From assembly GCF_029379315.1 (NCBI RefSeq), contig NZ_JAQYWQ010000007.1, positions 1 to 64,000 on the forward strand: a DNA stretch of 64,000 nucleotides, in the 5' to 3' direction. A program made the position numbers and the translations under genes. This document shows, piece after piece, positions 27,135 to 35,918 of the stretch (positions are counted from its first letter, which is position 1; each line of letters begins with the position of its first letter). The notes beneath the pieces are model-generated. The model was not told where the DNA came from. It saw nothing but the letters and a program-made list of their open reading frames with translations, and searched no databases. The DNA comes from Nostoc sp. S13 (lineage in GTDB: Bacteria; Cyanobacteriota; Cyanobacteriia; Cyanobacteriales; Nostocaceae).

Positions 27135-28118
27135 TTACCTTTTTTGAGGCACTAATACAGGCAGTTGACGGGCACCGGCTACGAATTTGGCGTGTTGTCC
27201 AACAGTCAAAACATTGAACTGACTGGATATAAGTTCTAAGCTTTTATTCACTATTGCCAGCTTTTTGTAGGTGGGGACACTCATACCAGGAAAGAATGAT
27301 AGTTCTGGCACATCCTCTTGACTTAAAAAGTCTGTAGGATGGAGTAGCAAAGAAGGCTGGACGCGTGTAAGTTTACACAGCCACAGGGCAATTCGCAGGT
27401 AGAGTAACGCCACTTCCGAAGAAAATGTACTCAGATACATTATGTAACTGAAGTGAATTGGCACCTTGAAAATTGGCATGGTGGTAACGGGAATCTCAAT
27501 CAGTTTATCCTTACCCATGTGCCACTGGTAAGCTTTTAGAGGCTGCAAACCGTCTTTGAAACCGCCAAATAAGGCTTTGCGTTTCTTGCGTTCTTCCTTG
27601 CTCAGTTTACAAGTCATTAAATAATAAGCTCGTGCTATTGGCCCCAAAAATGTGGGAAAAGTCGAAGCATCATATTCATATCCCCGTCGTGCTAAGACTT
27701 TCAATACCGCAGGAGAAAAACTGTATCCAGGCCCCCGGAAGCCGATAGGATGTTGATGAGTGACGCGCTTGATATGTTCTTCGGCGATCGCTACCTCTTG
27801 TTCAATCTCATCCTCTGAATACAGATGTAGCCAAGGATCATGGTAAAATGAATGATTGCCTATTTCGTGACCAGCCCTAGCGATCGCTTGTAATGCGTTG
27901 GTGTTCTTTTCCAGCGCTGCATCCTGACCGACAATGAATACTGTGATTGTCAAATCCCATTGCTGAAGAATATCTAAGAAACGAGGTACTGCGATATCCA
28001 GGTAAGAAGGGAAAGTCTCCCAACCCGGAGCGCCCTGATTTTTTAGATAAGACCAAATATTATCCAAATCTAAAGAAAGACTGGCTATTGGTTTGTTTAA
28101 TGTTCGCTTGGTTTGCAT
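27135..28118 (-). CDS. Polysaccharide deacetylase family protein (NodB homology)
   Basis: 327 residues. NodB-type motifs: ASLSLDLDN (motif 1 Asp), GHEIGNHSFYHD (metal-binding His pair), GFRGPGYSF (motif 3 Arg) and LLLHPTDFL (C-terminal His). It therefore likely removes N- or O-acetyl groups from a glycan using a divalent metal. No signal peptide is seen, so it may act in the cytoplasm, for example on lipid-linked sugars. A mid-protein insertion (residues about 155-215) distinguishes it from peptidoglycan deacetylases. It lies downstream of aspartoacylase and the hydroquinone reductase on the same strand, but spacing (98 bp) does not force an operon. Confidence 0.85.
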   Translation of the reverse strand: MQTKRTLNKPIASLSLDLDNIWSYLKNQGAPGWETFPSYLDIAVPRFLDILQQWDLTITVFIVGQDAALEKNTNALQAIARAGHEIGNHSFYHDPWLHLYSEDEIEQEVAIAEEHIKRVTHQHPIGFRGPGYSFSPAVLKVLARRGYEYDASTFPTFLGPIARAYYLMTCKLSKEERKKRKALFGGFKDGLQPLKAYQWHMGKDKLIEIPVTTMPIFKVPIHFSYIMYLSTFSSEVALLYLRIALWLCKLTRVQPSLLLHPTDFLSQEDVPELSFFPGMSVPTYKKLAIVNKSLELISSQFNVLTVGQHAKFVAGARQLPVLVPQKR

Positions 28119-28216
28119 TATTAGTTTGAATCTTTGGACAATTTTAAGCGTAAATTATTATAATGTTATGGGCTTGAGCAACTCGTTAAAGGTAGGTAAA
28201 CTTACGCCACAGTTTA

Positions 28217-29146
28217 CTAAATATTTATTTGCTGCTTCTGAGTCAAACACATTGCAATTCCCTTTTCATAGTAAGCTGCCTCATTAATAAAAATAGGCCA
28301 AACGGTAGATTTTCCCTCATAAATAATTGTTTTATCATCAAATGTGATAAAAATTGGATCTCCTGGGTTTAAGGCTTGATAATCCTTGTCTTGAAGCTCT
28401 GGATGAATCATTCCAAAGATTGTCCCATCCTGTTTTTTTGGATAGTCTACAACTGATAAATGGTCATAAAGAATCAACGTTTGATTAATTGATGAAGTTT
28501 GACCCTGATTAAATTGTTCTAGATAGTCCAGAACCGCATAAACAAGTTCCTCTGTTTCTTGGAACAGCGTCGCTTTTAATATACCTTGGGCAATGGGGCC
28601 AACCTCGATCGCAAAGCCTAATTCGCACAGGGAATTTACAAATGGGTTTTCTTCAATTGATTTAAAAGAGCAGCGATAAATCCTCACCAAAGGGCTAACA
28701 TGGCTCAGATAAGCAGCCAATTTCAAGTTTAAGGGATGACTGTTTACCAAAATAATTGTCAGACCCATATTAGCTGTACTGCTGTGCAAATCTAAGATGA
28801 AATCTACTTGTTTATCCGCATTTGATGCTAGGGTGTTCTGGATTGATTTAGCTTGCAATTCTTCGTAACTGTTCAGAGTCGGATCTTGTAAATCTTGCTT
28901 GATAAAACAGCGATTTAAATCCTTCTCTACATATCGCCTCCCCGCCGCAAAAGCGTTAGGATTTGCTAACAGAGTGACTGTTTCAAAACTTGGTCTAATA
29001 ATTAAATCGGGAAACTGGGCAAATTTTTGGATTAGGTAGGCCCCTGTAAACTCATTGCCATGAGTTCCACCAACAATTGCAACTCGATTAATCTGGTTCA
29101 CATTACACCAACTCCCGAATGCAGCCATCAAGGTATCAGTTTTCAA
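28217..29146 (-). CDS. Aspartoacylase (M14-type zinc hydrolase)
   Basis: 309 residues. Matches aspartoacylase (N-acyl-aspartate to aspartate plus fatty acid/acetate): zinc ligands in GGTHGNEFTG (His, Glu) and LDLHSST (His), substrate residues in KDLNRCF, and catalytic Glu in FAIEVGP. Full family length. Cytosolic. It lies 6 bp after the end of the glutathionyl-hydroquinone reductase gene on the same strand, so the two are probably cotranscribed, an odd pairing with no known pathway link. Nostocales usually carry this enzyme; the in vivo substrate could be another N-acyl amino acid, such as aspartate released around cyanophycin metabolism (speculation). Confidence 0.9.
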   Translation of the reverse strand: MKTDTLMAAFGSWCNVNQINRVAIVGGTHGNEFTGAYLIQKFAQFPDLIIRPSFETVTLLANPNAFAAGRRYVEKDLNRCFIKQDLQDPTLNSYEELQAKSIQNTLASNADKQVDFILDLHSSTANMGLTIILVNSHPLNLKLAAYLSHVSPLVRIYRCSFKSIEENPFVNSLCELGFAIEVGPIAQGILKATLFQETEELVYAVLDYLEQFNQGQTSSINQTLILYDHLSVVDYPKKQDGTIFGMIHPELQDKDYQALNPGDPIFITFDDKTIIYEGKSTVWPIFINEAAYYEKGIAMCLTQKQQINI

Positions 29147-29152
29147 TGTACC

Positions 29153-30208
29153 TTATGAAGCATTCACTTTGCCGATGCGATCGCGACCATGTGGTTGATA
29201 AAGATCAGACATATCAGGGCCATCGGGAATAATCCCGCCCGGATTAAGTGGGAATAGGTTGCCGTAGTAGTCCCGCTTCACACTTTCTACATCGCAGGTG
29301 TCAGCAACACCTGGAAGCTGATATAGATCACGTAGATAAGGTCCCAGATTCTGATAGTCTCGAATTCGCCGCCGATTACACTTAAACAACCCGTAGTAGG
29401 CACTATCAAACCGAAATAACGTTGTGAATAAACGAACATCTGCGAGTGTGAGATTATCCCCACACAGATATCGACTATTTTGCAATGCAATCTCAATCTC
29501 ATCAAGAGTTGCGAACAGTTCATTACAAGCTTGATTGTATGCTTCTTGACTCTGGGCAAAGCCGCAGCGATACACACCGTTATTTACCGCGTGATAAATC
29601 TTCTCATTCCACCAGTCAATTTTTTCTTTGAGTTCTTCTGGGTAAAGATTTAGCGTCGGATTGTTGGCGAACTCGTTAAACTGAGAGTTCAGCATCACGA
29701 TAATCTCTGAACTCTCGTTATTGACAATAGTTTTTGTTTGGTTATCCCATAAAATTGGAACTGTGACGCGTCCACTATAGCCAGGTTCTGCGAGCTGATA
29801 AAATTCTGCTAGTGTGCGACAACCCTGTTCTTCTTGGTTGAATATCCAACCGCCTTCAATGGGAGAAGGAGAGACGATACACACTGATATTACCGCTTCG
29901 AGTTTTTTGAGCGATCGCACAACCAGGGTTCGGTGCGCCCAAGGACAGCCCAGCCCAACATAGAGTTTGTAGCGCCCCGTTGCTGGTGGGTAAGGATTCC
30001 CTGACTCTGTACCAATGAACTTCCGAAACTGGCTATTAGGACGAATATACGCGCCCGACTGATTGCTGGGAGCAAGCTTTGACATCATGAGCTGCCACAT
30101 AGTTGTCCAGACATACTTTCCCAGCCAAATGATCAGCTTGGGAGGGAGTGTCTTGCCCTTTTTCTTTGAGAGATTTTTCTCGTCATCCATCGGAGTTGAG
30201 TTGCTCAT
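29153..30208 (-). CDS. Glutathionyl-hydroquinone reductase (Xi-class GST)
   Basis: 351 residues from the ATG at 30208; a GTG at 30283 would add 25. The thioredoxin-like N-terminal domain carries the catalytic Cys in GLGCPWAHR. VTVPILWD and NNESSEII (glutathione site) follow, then the GST C-terminal helical domain with LTLADVRLF and the Xi-class ending (VKRDYYGNLFPLNPGGIIPDGP). It reduces glutathionyl-hydroquinones to hydroquinones in the cytosol, a detoxification step for quinones. It is the first gene of a probable pair with aspartoacylase (6-bp spacing). Confidence 0.9.
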   Translation of the reverse strand: MSNSTPMDDEKNLSKKKGKTLPPKLIIWLGKYVWTTMWQLMMSKLAPSNQSGAYIRPNSQFRKFIGTESGNPYPPATGRYKLYVGLGCPWAHRTLVVRSLKKLEAVISVCIVSPSPIEGGWIFNQEEQGCRTLAEFYQLAEPGYSGRVTVPILWDNQTKTIVNNESSEIIVMLNSQFNEFANNPTLNLYPEELKEKIDWWNEKIYHAVNNGVYRCGFAQSQEAYNQACNELFATLDEIEIALQNSRYLCGDNLTLADVRLFTTLFRFDSAYYGLFKCNRRRIRDYQNLGPYLRDLYQLPGVADTCDVESVKRDYYGNLFPLNPGGIIPDGPDMSDLYQPHGRDRIGKVNAS

Positions 30209-30817
30209 GGCGACAATCTGGCTTTGGGAGGGATTGACGTTACCACTGTTTCTACTGAGTAGGTTTCCCTGCTTACAACCCACTCTGAGTTTTACTACTT
30301 TACTTTACTACGCTTTGCCTGTATTTTGTCTCATGTTGATTACAAAACATCTCTCAGCTTTAAGCTAATTGTCGTTCAAGTTACATCTTTGTGTCTATGT
30401 AGCCTTTCTTACATTAGAATATTAGTAATAAGTTAAAGTTATCAACTATTTGTTAATAAGTAATAGTGTTTCAAACCTAGTCAAAAACCGAGGTCAGAAA
30501 CACAACTTTTCAGCCTGCGATGCCCAATGGCAAGCAGCTTTCAAAGTTATGAGTTAAAGAAAACTGACCCTCAAAATTATCTTTGCGTCTACAGATCATA
30601 TTTAAAAGCATCGTTCATCCTTACCCCAAAAAACTAACTTAAGGCGTAATTAAATGCTCAGACTTATTAAGAATTAACAGTGTAATTACTATTGACAAAA
30701 CTAATTTTACATTACCTTTTTATAAAAAACATCACATCTTAACACTAACTAAACGGAAAAAAGTTATAAGTTTAGGAATAAATTACATAAAAGTTACATA
30801 GGAATATTGTAAATAAA
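30209..30817. other. Divergent intergenic region
   Basis: 600 bp between the divergent hydroquinone reductase and galactose-oxidase-like genes. Strongly AT-rich from 30640 on. No gene, repeat or clear hairpin recognised; presumed promoters for both sides. Confidence 0.45.
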
Positions 30818-32305
30818 GTGACTCAGCCAAATAACAAGACTAACTTTCGAGAAGAAACGGATTTAGGAACTTTCATAGCTCAGGCTACTACCACAGACAA
30901 ATGGGAAGTATTGCCGTACAGTGCTCCAATCCTACCTATACATGCCGCTCTACTTCGTACTGGTAAGGTATTCTTTTTCTGTGGCTCAGGTAATGATCCC
31001 AATCGGTCAAATACTCCCTATGACAGTGTGGTCTGGGATGTAAACAAGGGAACCTTTTCCAATCAAGCGCCTCCATTGGATAGTAATAATCAACCTATTG
31101 ACCTTTTTTGCTCCGGTCACTCGTTCACCCCTGATGGTCTTTTGATGGTTGCGGGTGGAACTCTGCGCTACGATCCATTTTGTGGTTCATTCTCTGCTCT
31201 GACGTTTGATCCGATTACCGAGACATGGGTCAAGAAGCCATCAATGAATAATGGCCGCTGGTATCCTACTTTGTTAACACTAGGCAGTGGTCGGATATTT
31301 GCAGTGACTGGATCAGATAAAGATGGCAATCTCAACAAACAACCAGAAATTTATTCTTCTACATTTGCAAATGGTTGGAACGCTTTTCCAATAACTAGTA
31401 ACTTCCAGTCATACGCACATCTGTTTCTACTAAGTAGTGGAAACCTCTTTTATTCAGGTGGTCATATGGGCAACAGTGGATTGATGCCAAGGATACTAAC
31501 CCTGCCAGGGACATTTACACAATCCATTACAGAAAAAGCGGTGCTAGGGCTGCAAGACCCAGGTTTCGGTGATCAAGCTGCGAGTGTGCTTTTACCACCG
31601 GCACAAGACCAAAGGGTGATGATTATTGGTGGGGGTAATTTAGGTAATACGGCAACATCCAGAGTGAATATTGTAAATCTAAAAGCTACTAATCCAACTT
31701 ACGTAGGATCAAGGTATCTAAAATATGCTCGCAAGCATCACAGCGCAGTTTTGTTGCCCGATCGGACAGTGTTTGTTTGCAATGGTAGCACAATAAATGA
31801 GGACATAACACGATCAATGCTGCCAGCAGAAATCTATAATCCAGCCACAAATACCTGGACACCAGTAGCTAAACAAAATGTCCCCCGCGTATATCACTCG
31901 GTAGCCTTGCTCCTGCCAGATGGTAGGGTAGCCACAGCTGGAGGTAATCCCAAGCGCAGGGTCAATGAACTGCGATTAGAAATCTACAGTCCTGCGTATA
32001 TGTCGCGGTCACGACCAATCATTAACAGCGCTCCTCAAACATTGAGCTACGGGCTGCAATTTACGATTCAGACACCCCAGGCTGCGAATATTAAATGGGT
32101 TAGTCTGATTAGACCAATGGCAACCACCCATTCCTGCGATACAGAACAAAGGTTAGTGGATGTACCGATTAGTTCTAGAACCGCTACTTCTCTGAGTGTC
32201 ACCCTAACAGATAATCGAAACATAGCACCACCAGGCTGGTACATGCTTTTTATTAGTGACAACAATGGGACACCCTCAGTAGCAACCTGGACACAATTAT
32301 CTTAG
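30818..32305 (+). CDS. Galactose oxidase/glyoxal oxidase-like (Kelch propeller + DUF1929)
   Basis: 495 residues from a GTG. The body has Kelch-like blades (FCSGHSFTPDGLLMVAGGT, GRWYPTLLTLGSGRIFAVTGS, PRVYHSVALLLPDGRVATAGG). The C-terminal Ig-like domain is the DUF1929/galactose-oxidase C-terminal domain. Radical-copper ligands fit: Tyr-His in VYHSVALLLPDGRV and His in MATTHSCDTEQR. The Cys that forms the Tyr-Cys cofactor might be the one in FCSGHSF. Family enzymes oxidise primary alcohols or aldehydes and release hydrogen peroxide. No signal peptide is visible, unusual for a secreted family. A long hairpin follows, separating it from the Tat-exported protein. Confidence 0.85.
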   Translation: MTQPNNKTNFREETDLGTFIAQATTTDKWEVLPYSAPILPIHAALLRTGKVFFFCGSGNDPNRSNTPYDSVVWDVNKGTFSNQAPPLDSNNQPIDLFCSGHSFTPDGLLMVAGGTLRYDPFCGSFSALTFDPITETWVKKPSMNNGRWYPTLLTLGSGRIFAVTGSDKDGNLNKQPEIYSSTFANGWNAFPITSNFQSYAHLFLLSSGNLFYSGGHMGNSGLMPRILTLPGTFTQSITEKAVLGLQDPGFGDQAASVLLPPAQDQRVMIIGGGNLGNTATSRVNIVNLKATNPTYVGSRYLKYARKHHSAVLLPDRTVFVCNGSTINEDITRSMLPAEIYNPATNTWTPVAKQNVPRVYHSVALLLPDGRVATAGGNPKRRVNELRLEIYSPAYMSRSRPIINSAPQTLSYGLQFTIQTPQAANIKWVSLIRPMATTHSCDTEQRLVDVPISSRTATSLSVTLTDNRNIAPPGWYMLFISDNNGTPSVATWTQLS

Positions 32306-32330
32306 CTTTAGGGATTTCCAACAAATAAAT

Positions 32331-32421
32331 TATTCAATCTTGTGGGGTGGGCCGAAAAGCCCGCCTTGGGCTAAGAGATTCGAGACATCCACCCCACAAT
32401 CAGTAGTTGAATATTTTTTTT
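32331..32421 (+). terminator. Long hairpin terminator
   Basis: Outer arms TATTCAA / TTGAATA and inner arms TTGTGGGGTGG / CCACCCCACAA pair across a 38-nt loop and are followed by eight Ts. Placed 25 bp after the galactose-oxidase-like gene. The palindromic GTGGGGTGG block is of a type often dispersed in Nostocales. Confidence 0.85.
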
Positions 32422-32484
32422 GTCAGTTCCTAACGCGTTTATGTTCAATACACTGCACTTTACCTAAATTCTAGGAGTGGAAAT

Positions 32485-33603
32485 ATGAGTTACAAGCTAT
32501 CACGTCGAAAATTTGCCCAGTTGGCAGTTGCTGGAACTGTAGTATCTGGAATTACTTATCTAACTAACAAAGCTTTGGCGCAAACACCAAGTTTAAAAAT
32601 TATTGGTATAGATTCTGGGTCTATCATCAGCAGTGACCAAACCGTTATTCCAGAGGTAAACACCACTGAATTAGACAGCACTGACTCAAACACAAACACT
32701 GTACTCACAGATATTAAGCCTGTAGGACTAGGACTTGTTTTGCAATCCTTAGTTTCAGGAAAAACTCAACTTCTAACTCCACTAGCCTCTCAGATATTTG
32801 CTGAGCGCGATGCAGCTTTAGTAGAGTCTAATGAGGCATTGAGTGTCTTCAGTTCTTTAAGTGATGGCACACTTGCCGATCGCATTACAGCTTTAGTAGA
32901 GCCTAATCAGATATTGAGTGACTTGACTTCTTTAAGGAATAGCAAACCTGCCGATCACCTTACACCTTTAGTAGATTCTGATGAGATATTGAGTGGCTTC
33001 ACTAGTTTAAGCGATGGCACACTTGTCGTAGCCGTTACTCCTGTTAGCACTACTAAGAAACAGGCGACACCTACTCGCATTACATTTTTGGGTACACCTG
33101 TCAAAACTTTGATAGTCTCAGGACTTAAAAAGAATCAACAGCTTGGGAGCTTGCTAGGCACTAATGATGGGCGACTCATCGGTTTAGTAGGTAAGAAGAA
33201 CGGTACACCACCAATCAGATTGGTAGATATTAACCTTCAAACAGGAGAGATCAGTTTGATTACTAAGGTTAAATTCCCGGAGGATGAGCGAGTCAGTAAT
33301 CTAGCTGAGTGCCCAGATGGAAAACTCTATACCTCTTTAGTTGGATTCGATGGTAGTACAACTCTGGTACAGCTAGATTCAAATCAAAAAAACCCGATCA
33401 AACTGGGACAATTGAAAGTTAATGGTGAAGCATGGAATAATGGCTTACAAAGCTTGGTTTGCTCTGCAACAGGTCAACTCCTCGCCTTTGGAGGGATGAG
33501 GTATCAAACACCTAATGCTGTGTATAGCATAGATAAGAACAGTGGAAACATGACTCGGCTACAAGACTTTGACGCTGCCCAGATTACGCTTGCTCGTGGG
33601 TAG
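32485..33603 (+). CDS. Tat-exported protein with internal repeats, unknown function
   Basis: 372 residues. Starts with a twin-arginine signal (SRRKFAQLAVAGTVVSG, cleavage probably after ALAQ), so it is exported folded. Residues about 115-190 contain three imperfect 31-34-residue repeats of the ALVESNEALSVFSSLSDGTL type. The C-terminal half has DGRLIGLVG, DGKLYTSLVGFDG and GQLLAFGGM segments spaced like propeller blades. The ribosome site AGGAGTGG precedes the ATG. Not recognised beyond this. The Tat route suggests a cofactor or periplasmic folding need. It follows the galactose-oxidase-like gene but has its own promoter region. Confidence 0.75.
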   Translation: MSYKLSRRKFAQLAVAGTVVSGITYLTNKALAQTPSLKIIGIDSGSIISSDQTVIPEVNTTELDSTDSNTNTVLTDIKPVGLGLVLQSLVSGKTQLLTPLASQIFAERDAALVESNEALSVFSSLSDGTLADRITALVEPNQILSDLTSLRNSKPADHLTPLVDSDEILSGFTSLSDGTLVVAVTPVSTTKKQATPTRITFLGTPVKTLIVSGLKKNQQLGSLLGTNDGRLIGLVGKKNGTPPIRLVDINLQTGEISLITKVKFPEDERVSNLAECPDGKLYTSLVGFDGSTTLVQLDSNQKNPIKLGQLKVNGEAWNNGLQSLVCSATGQLLAFGGMRYQTPNAVYSIDKNSGNMTRLQDFDAAQITLARG

Positions 33604-33627
33604 AAGGGATTGAGCCGATATCTAGCA

Positions 33628-33670
33628 AAAAAATGCCAAGCCCTCGTCTGGATTTGAGGGCTGCATTTTA
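33628..33670 (+). terminator. Hairpin terminator
   Basis: AAAATGCCAAGCCCTC / GAGGGCTGCATTTTA stem with one bulge and A/T-rich flanks, 25 bp after the Tat-exported protein gene and before the dehydrogenase gene. Confidence 0.8.
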
Positions 33671-33699
33671 GGCATCTAATTTGTTGGAGGATCAACAAT

Positions 33700-34677
33700 A
33701 TGCCTCAAGCTAAAGTCTTTATCACTCGTCGCCTGCCCATCGAATTGGAGCAACTGCGCTCGCTCGCTAATGTGGAAGTTTGGCCAGAACGCCAACCCCC
33801 TCCCTACGAAATTTTACTAGAAAAAGTCAAGGAAATAGATGGATTGCTCTGCTTGCTGACTGACCAAATTGATCGGCAACTGATAGAGTCTGGGAAACTC
33901 AAAGTTATCAGTCAAATGGCGGTGGGTTACGATAACATTGACATTCGTGCCGCTACTGCACAGCAGATTCCCGTGGGTCATACTCCCGGTGTGTTAACTG
34001 ATGCTACCGCAGACTTTACTTGGGCATTATTGATGGCAGCTGCGCGGCGAGTCGTGGAGGCAGATCGGTTTACTCGTGCAGGGTTATGGCAGACTTGGGA
34101 ACCAGACTTGTTATTGGGGTCAAATGTTACAGGTGCTACTTTAGGGATTGTGGGTTTTGGGCGCATTGGTCAGGCGATAGCTCGTCGTGCCAAAGGATTT
34201 GAAATGCAGATTTTGTATACGAGTAGGCAACGATGCAAGCCAGAATTAGAACAATCTCTAGGTGTGGAGTTTGCTACGTTGGAACACATACTTAAAGAGT
34301 CAGACTTTGTGACACTGCATACACCATCTGCTGATGATACTTATCATCTGATTAGCGATCGCCAATTTGAGTTGATGAAGCGATCGGCTATTTTGATTAA
34401 TACAGCGCGGGGAACTATTGTAGATCCAGATTCTCTGTATCGTGCCCTTGCAAGTGGTGAAATTGCCGGTGCGGCTGTGGATGTCACCGAACCAGAACCG
34501 ATTCCCACCGATAGCCTGTTGTTGACCTTAGATAATCTAATTATTGCACCTCATATTAGTAGTGCCAGCCGCCAGACGCGCTCAAAAATGGCAACAATGG
34601 CGATCGCTAACTTAATCGCTGGACTGACAGGCGATCGTCTAGTTTATTGTATTAACCCTGAAATTTATAATTCATAA
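33700..34677 (+). CDS. D-isomer-specific 2-hydroxyacid dehydrogenase (glyoxylate/hydroxypyruvate reductase-like)
   Basis: 325 residues. Substrate domain at both ends and a central Rossmann fold with TLGIVGFGRIGQAIARRAKG. The catalytic triad fits the family: Arg in INTARGTIVD, Glu in VTEPEPIPTD, and His in APHISSAS. N-terminal PQAKVFITRRLP and GYDNIDIRAA resemble GRHPR/glyoxylate reductase (EC 1.1.1.26/29/81), which reduces glyoxylate or hydroxypyruvate in photorespiratory metabolism. The exact substrate cannot be told. Ribosome site GGAGG seven bases before the ATG. It converges with ribokinase. Confidence 0.9.
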   Translation: MPQAKVFITRRLPIELEQLRSLANVEVWPERQPPPYEILLEKVKEIDGLLCLLTDQIDRQLIESGKLKVISQMAVGYDNIDIRAATAQQIPVGHTPGVLTDATADFTWALLMAAARRVVEADRFTRAGLWQTWEPDLLLGSNVTGATLGIVGFGRIGQAIARRAKGFEMQILYTSRQRCKPELEQSLGVEFATLEHILKESDFVTLHTPSADDTYHLISDRQFELMKRSAILINTARGTIVDPDSLYRALASGEIAGAAVDVTEPEPIPTDSLLLTLDNLIIAPHISSASRQTRSKMATMAIANLIAGLTGDRLVYCINPEIYNS

Positions 34678-34750
34678 TTCGCTAATTAATATCTTTTTTA
34701 AATACCTACCTTGAAAGCCTCATTTCCCCCAGTCCCTAGTACAGACGCGA
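34678..34750. repeat. Short palindromic repeat between convergent genes
   Basis: The 20-bp perfect palindrome AGACGCGATTAATCGCGTCT (34743-34762) straddles the end of the ribokinase gene, within a run of short CCCTAGT-like repeats. It is a common dispersed palindrome in Nostocales and may act as a bidirectional hairpin. Confidence 0.6.
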
Positions 34751-35695
34751 TTAATCGCGTCTCTCCTCACTCCCCACTTCCCTTTCCCTAAGAAATGCAT
34801 CAAATGTAAACCTATCCGGTAGCGAAGTTTGTGCGCCTGATTTTGTTGTCGCCAAAGCACCGGCGGCGGCACCCCAAACAACCGCCTGATGTAAACAAAG
34901 TCCTTCAAAAAGTGCCGCTGTTAAGCCGCCATTAAAAGCATCACCAGCAGCTACTGTGTCAACTGCATGAACTGGAAACGCTGGTATAAAAAAATTTTCC
35001 TCAGCAGTGGCACAAAAAACACCTTTAGCACCCAGTTTGACGATCGCACATTTCACACCCCGTTGTAATAAAACTCCAGCTGCTTTGGCTGCTTGTTCTT
35101 CTCCATCCACAGGAAAACCGACTAACTGCGCTGCTTCAACTTCATTCGGTGTGATAATATCCACCAACGGGTAAAGTTCATCTGGGAAATCAGATTGTGC
35201 GGGTGCAGGGTCGAGAATTACGGTTATTTTGGTTTTTCTGGCGGCTTTAGCGGCTGCAATCACGGCAGTAATCGGAATTTCTAATTGTAAAAGCAGTGCT
35301 GTAGCATCTGGTAATAAATGGGACAATCGTTCTACATCTTCTTGATTGACACACCCATTTGCACCAGGAATTACAATAATTTGATTTTCACCAGCATGAT
35401 TGACGGCGATGATGGCGACTCCAGAACTAACAGTTTCATCCACAAAAATATTGTCAATCTGCACACCGGATGCTTGCAAATTGTTGACAAGCTGTACACC
35501 AAAACTGTCTGCACCCACACGCCCCACCATTTGGGTAGGAATTCTCAATCTTGCTAATGCTACGGCTTGATTAGCTCCTTTACCTCCCGAAACTTGAAAA
35601 AAGTCTTCTCCTAGCAACGTTTCTCCTGGGACTGGCAACCGAGGTGCTGTTGCTACCAAGTCTATATTTATGCTGCCGAAGCTGATAATGCCCAT
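34751..35695 (-). CDS. rbsK: Ribokinase (PfkB family)
   Basis: 314 residues. Phosphorylates ribose to ribose-5-phosphate in the cytosol. PfkB signatures: SFGSINIDLVATAPRLPVPGE at the start, the sugar-binding GGKGANQAVALARL near residue 38-51, and the ATP/catalytic motif DTVAAGDAFNGGLTAALFEG near 250 with the catalytic Asp. The C-terminus (REREVGSEERRD) is extended by reading into repeat DNA, which suggests that the original stop was lost or replaced. No rbs transport genes are adjacent. Confidence 0.9.
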   Translation of the reverse strand: MGIISFGSINIDLVATAPRLPVPGETLLGEDFFQVSGGKGANQAVALARLRIPTQMVGRVGADSFGVQLVNNLQASGVQIDNIFVDETVSSGVAIIAVNHAGENQIIVIPGANGCVNQEDVERLSHLLPDATALLLQLEIPITAVIAAAKAARKTKITVILDPAPAQSDFPDELYPLVDIITPNEVEAAQLVGFPVDGEEQAAKAAGVLLQRGVKCAIVKLGAKGVFCATAEENFFIPAFPVHAVDTVAAGDAFNGGLTAALFEGLCLHQAVVWGAAAGALATTKSGAQTSLPDRFTFDAFLREREVGSEERRD

Positions 35696-35918
35696 GATGC
35701 TTATTTTTGTTGATCGTCAAGTCATTCAACCTAATATTAGAGGATGCGATCGCAATGGTTGAAACAACCAAATATCAGGCGATGTGCGATTTATATTATA
35801 TCCGCTTGATTAGTTCTTAAACCCGAAGAACCCCAAAGAGCCAAAGCTGCGCGTTGTCTCCCCTAAGAGCCTGCCTACAGTGTACACACAAGTCTAAAAT
35901 AGCTGATTAACCAAGGTT

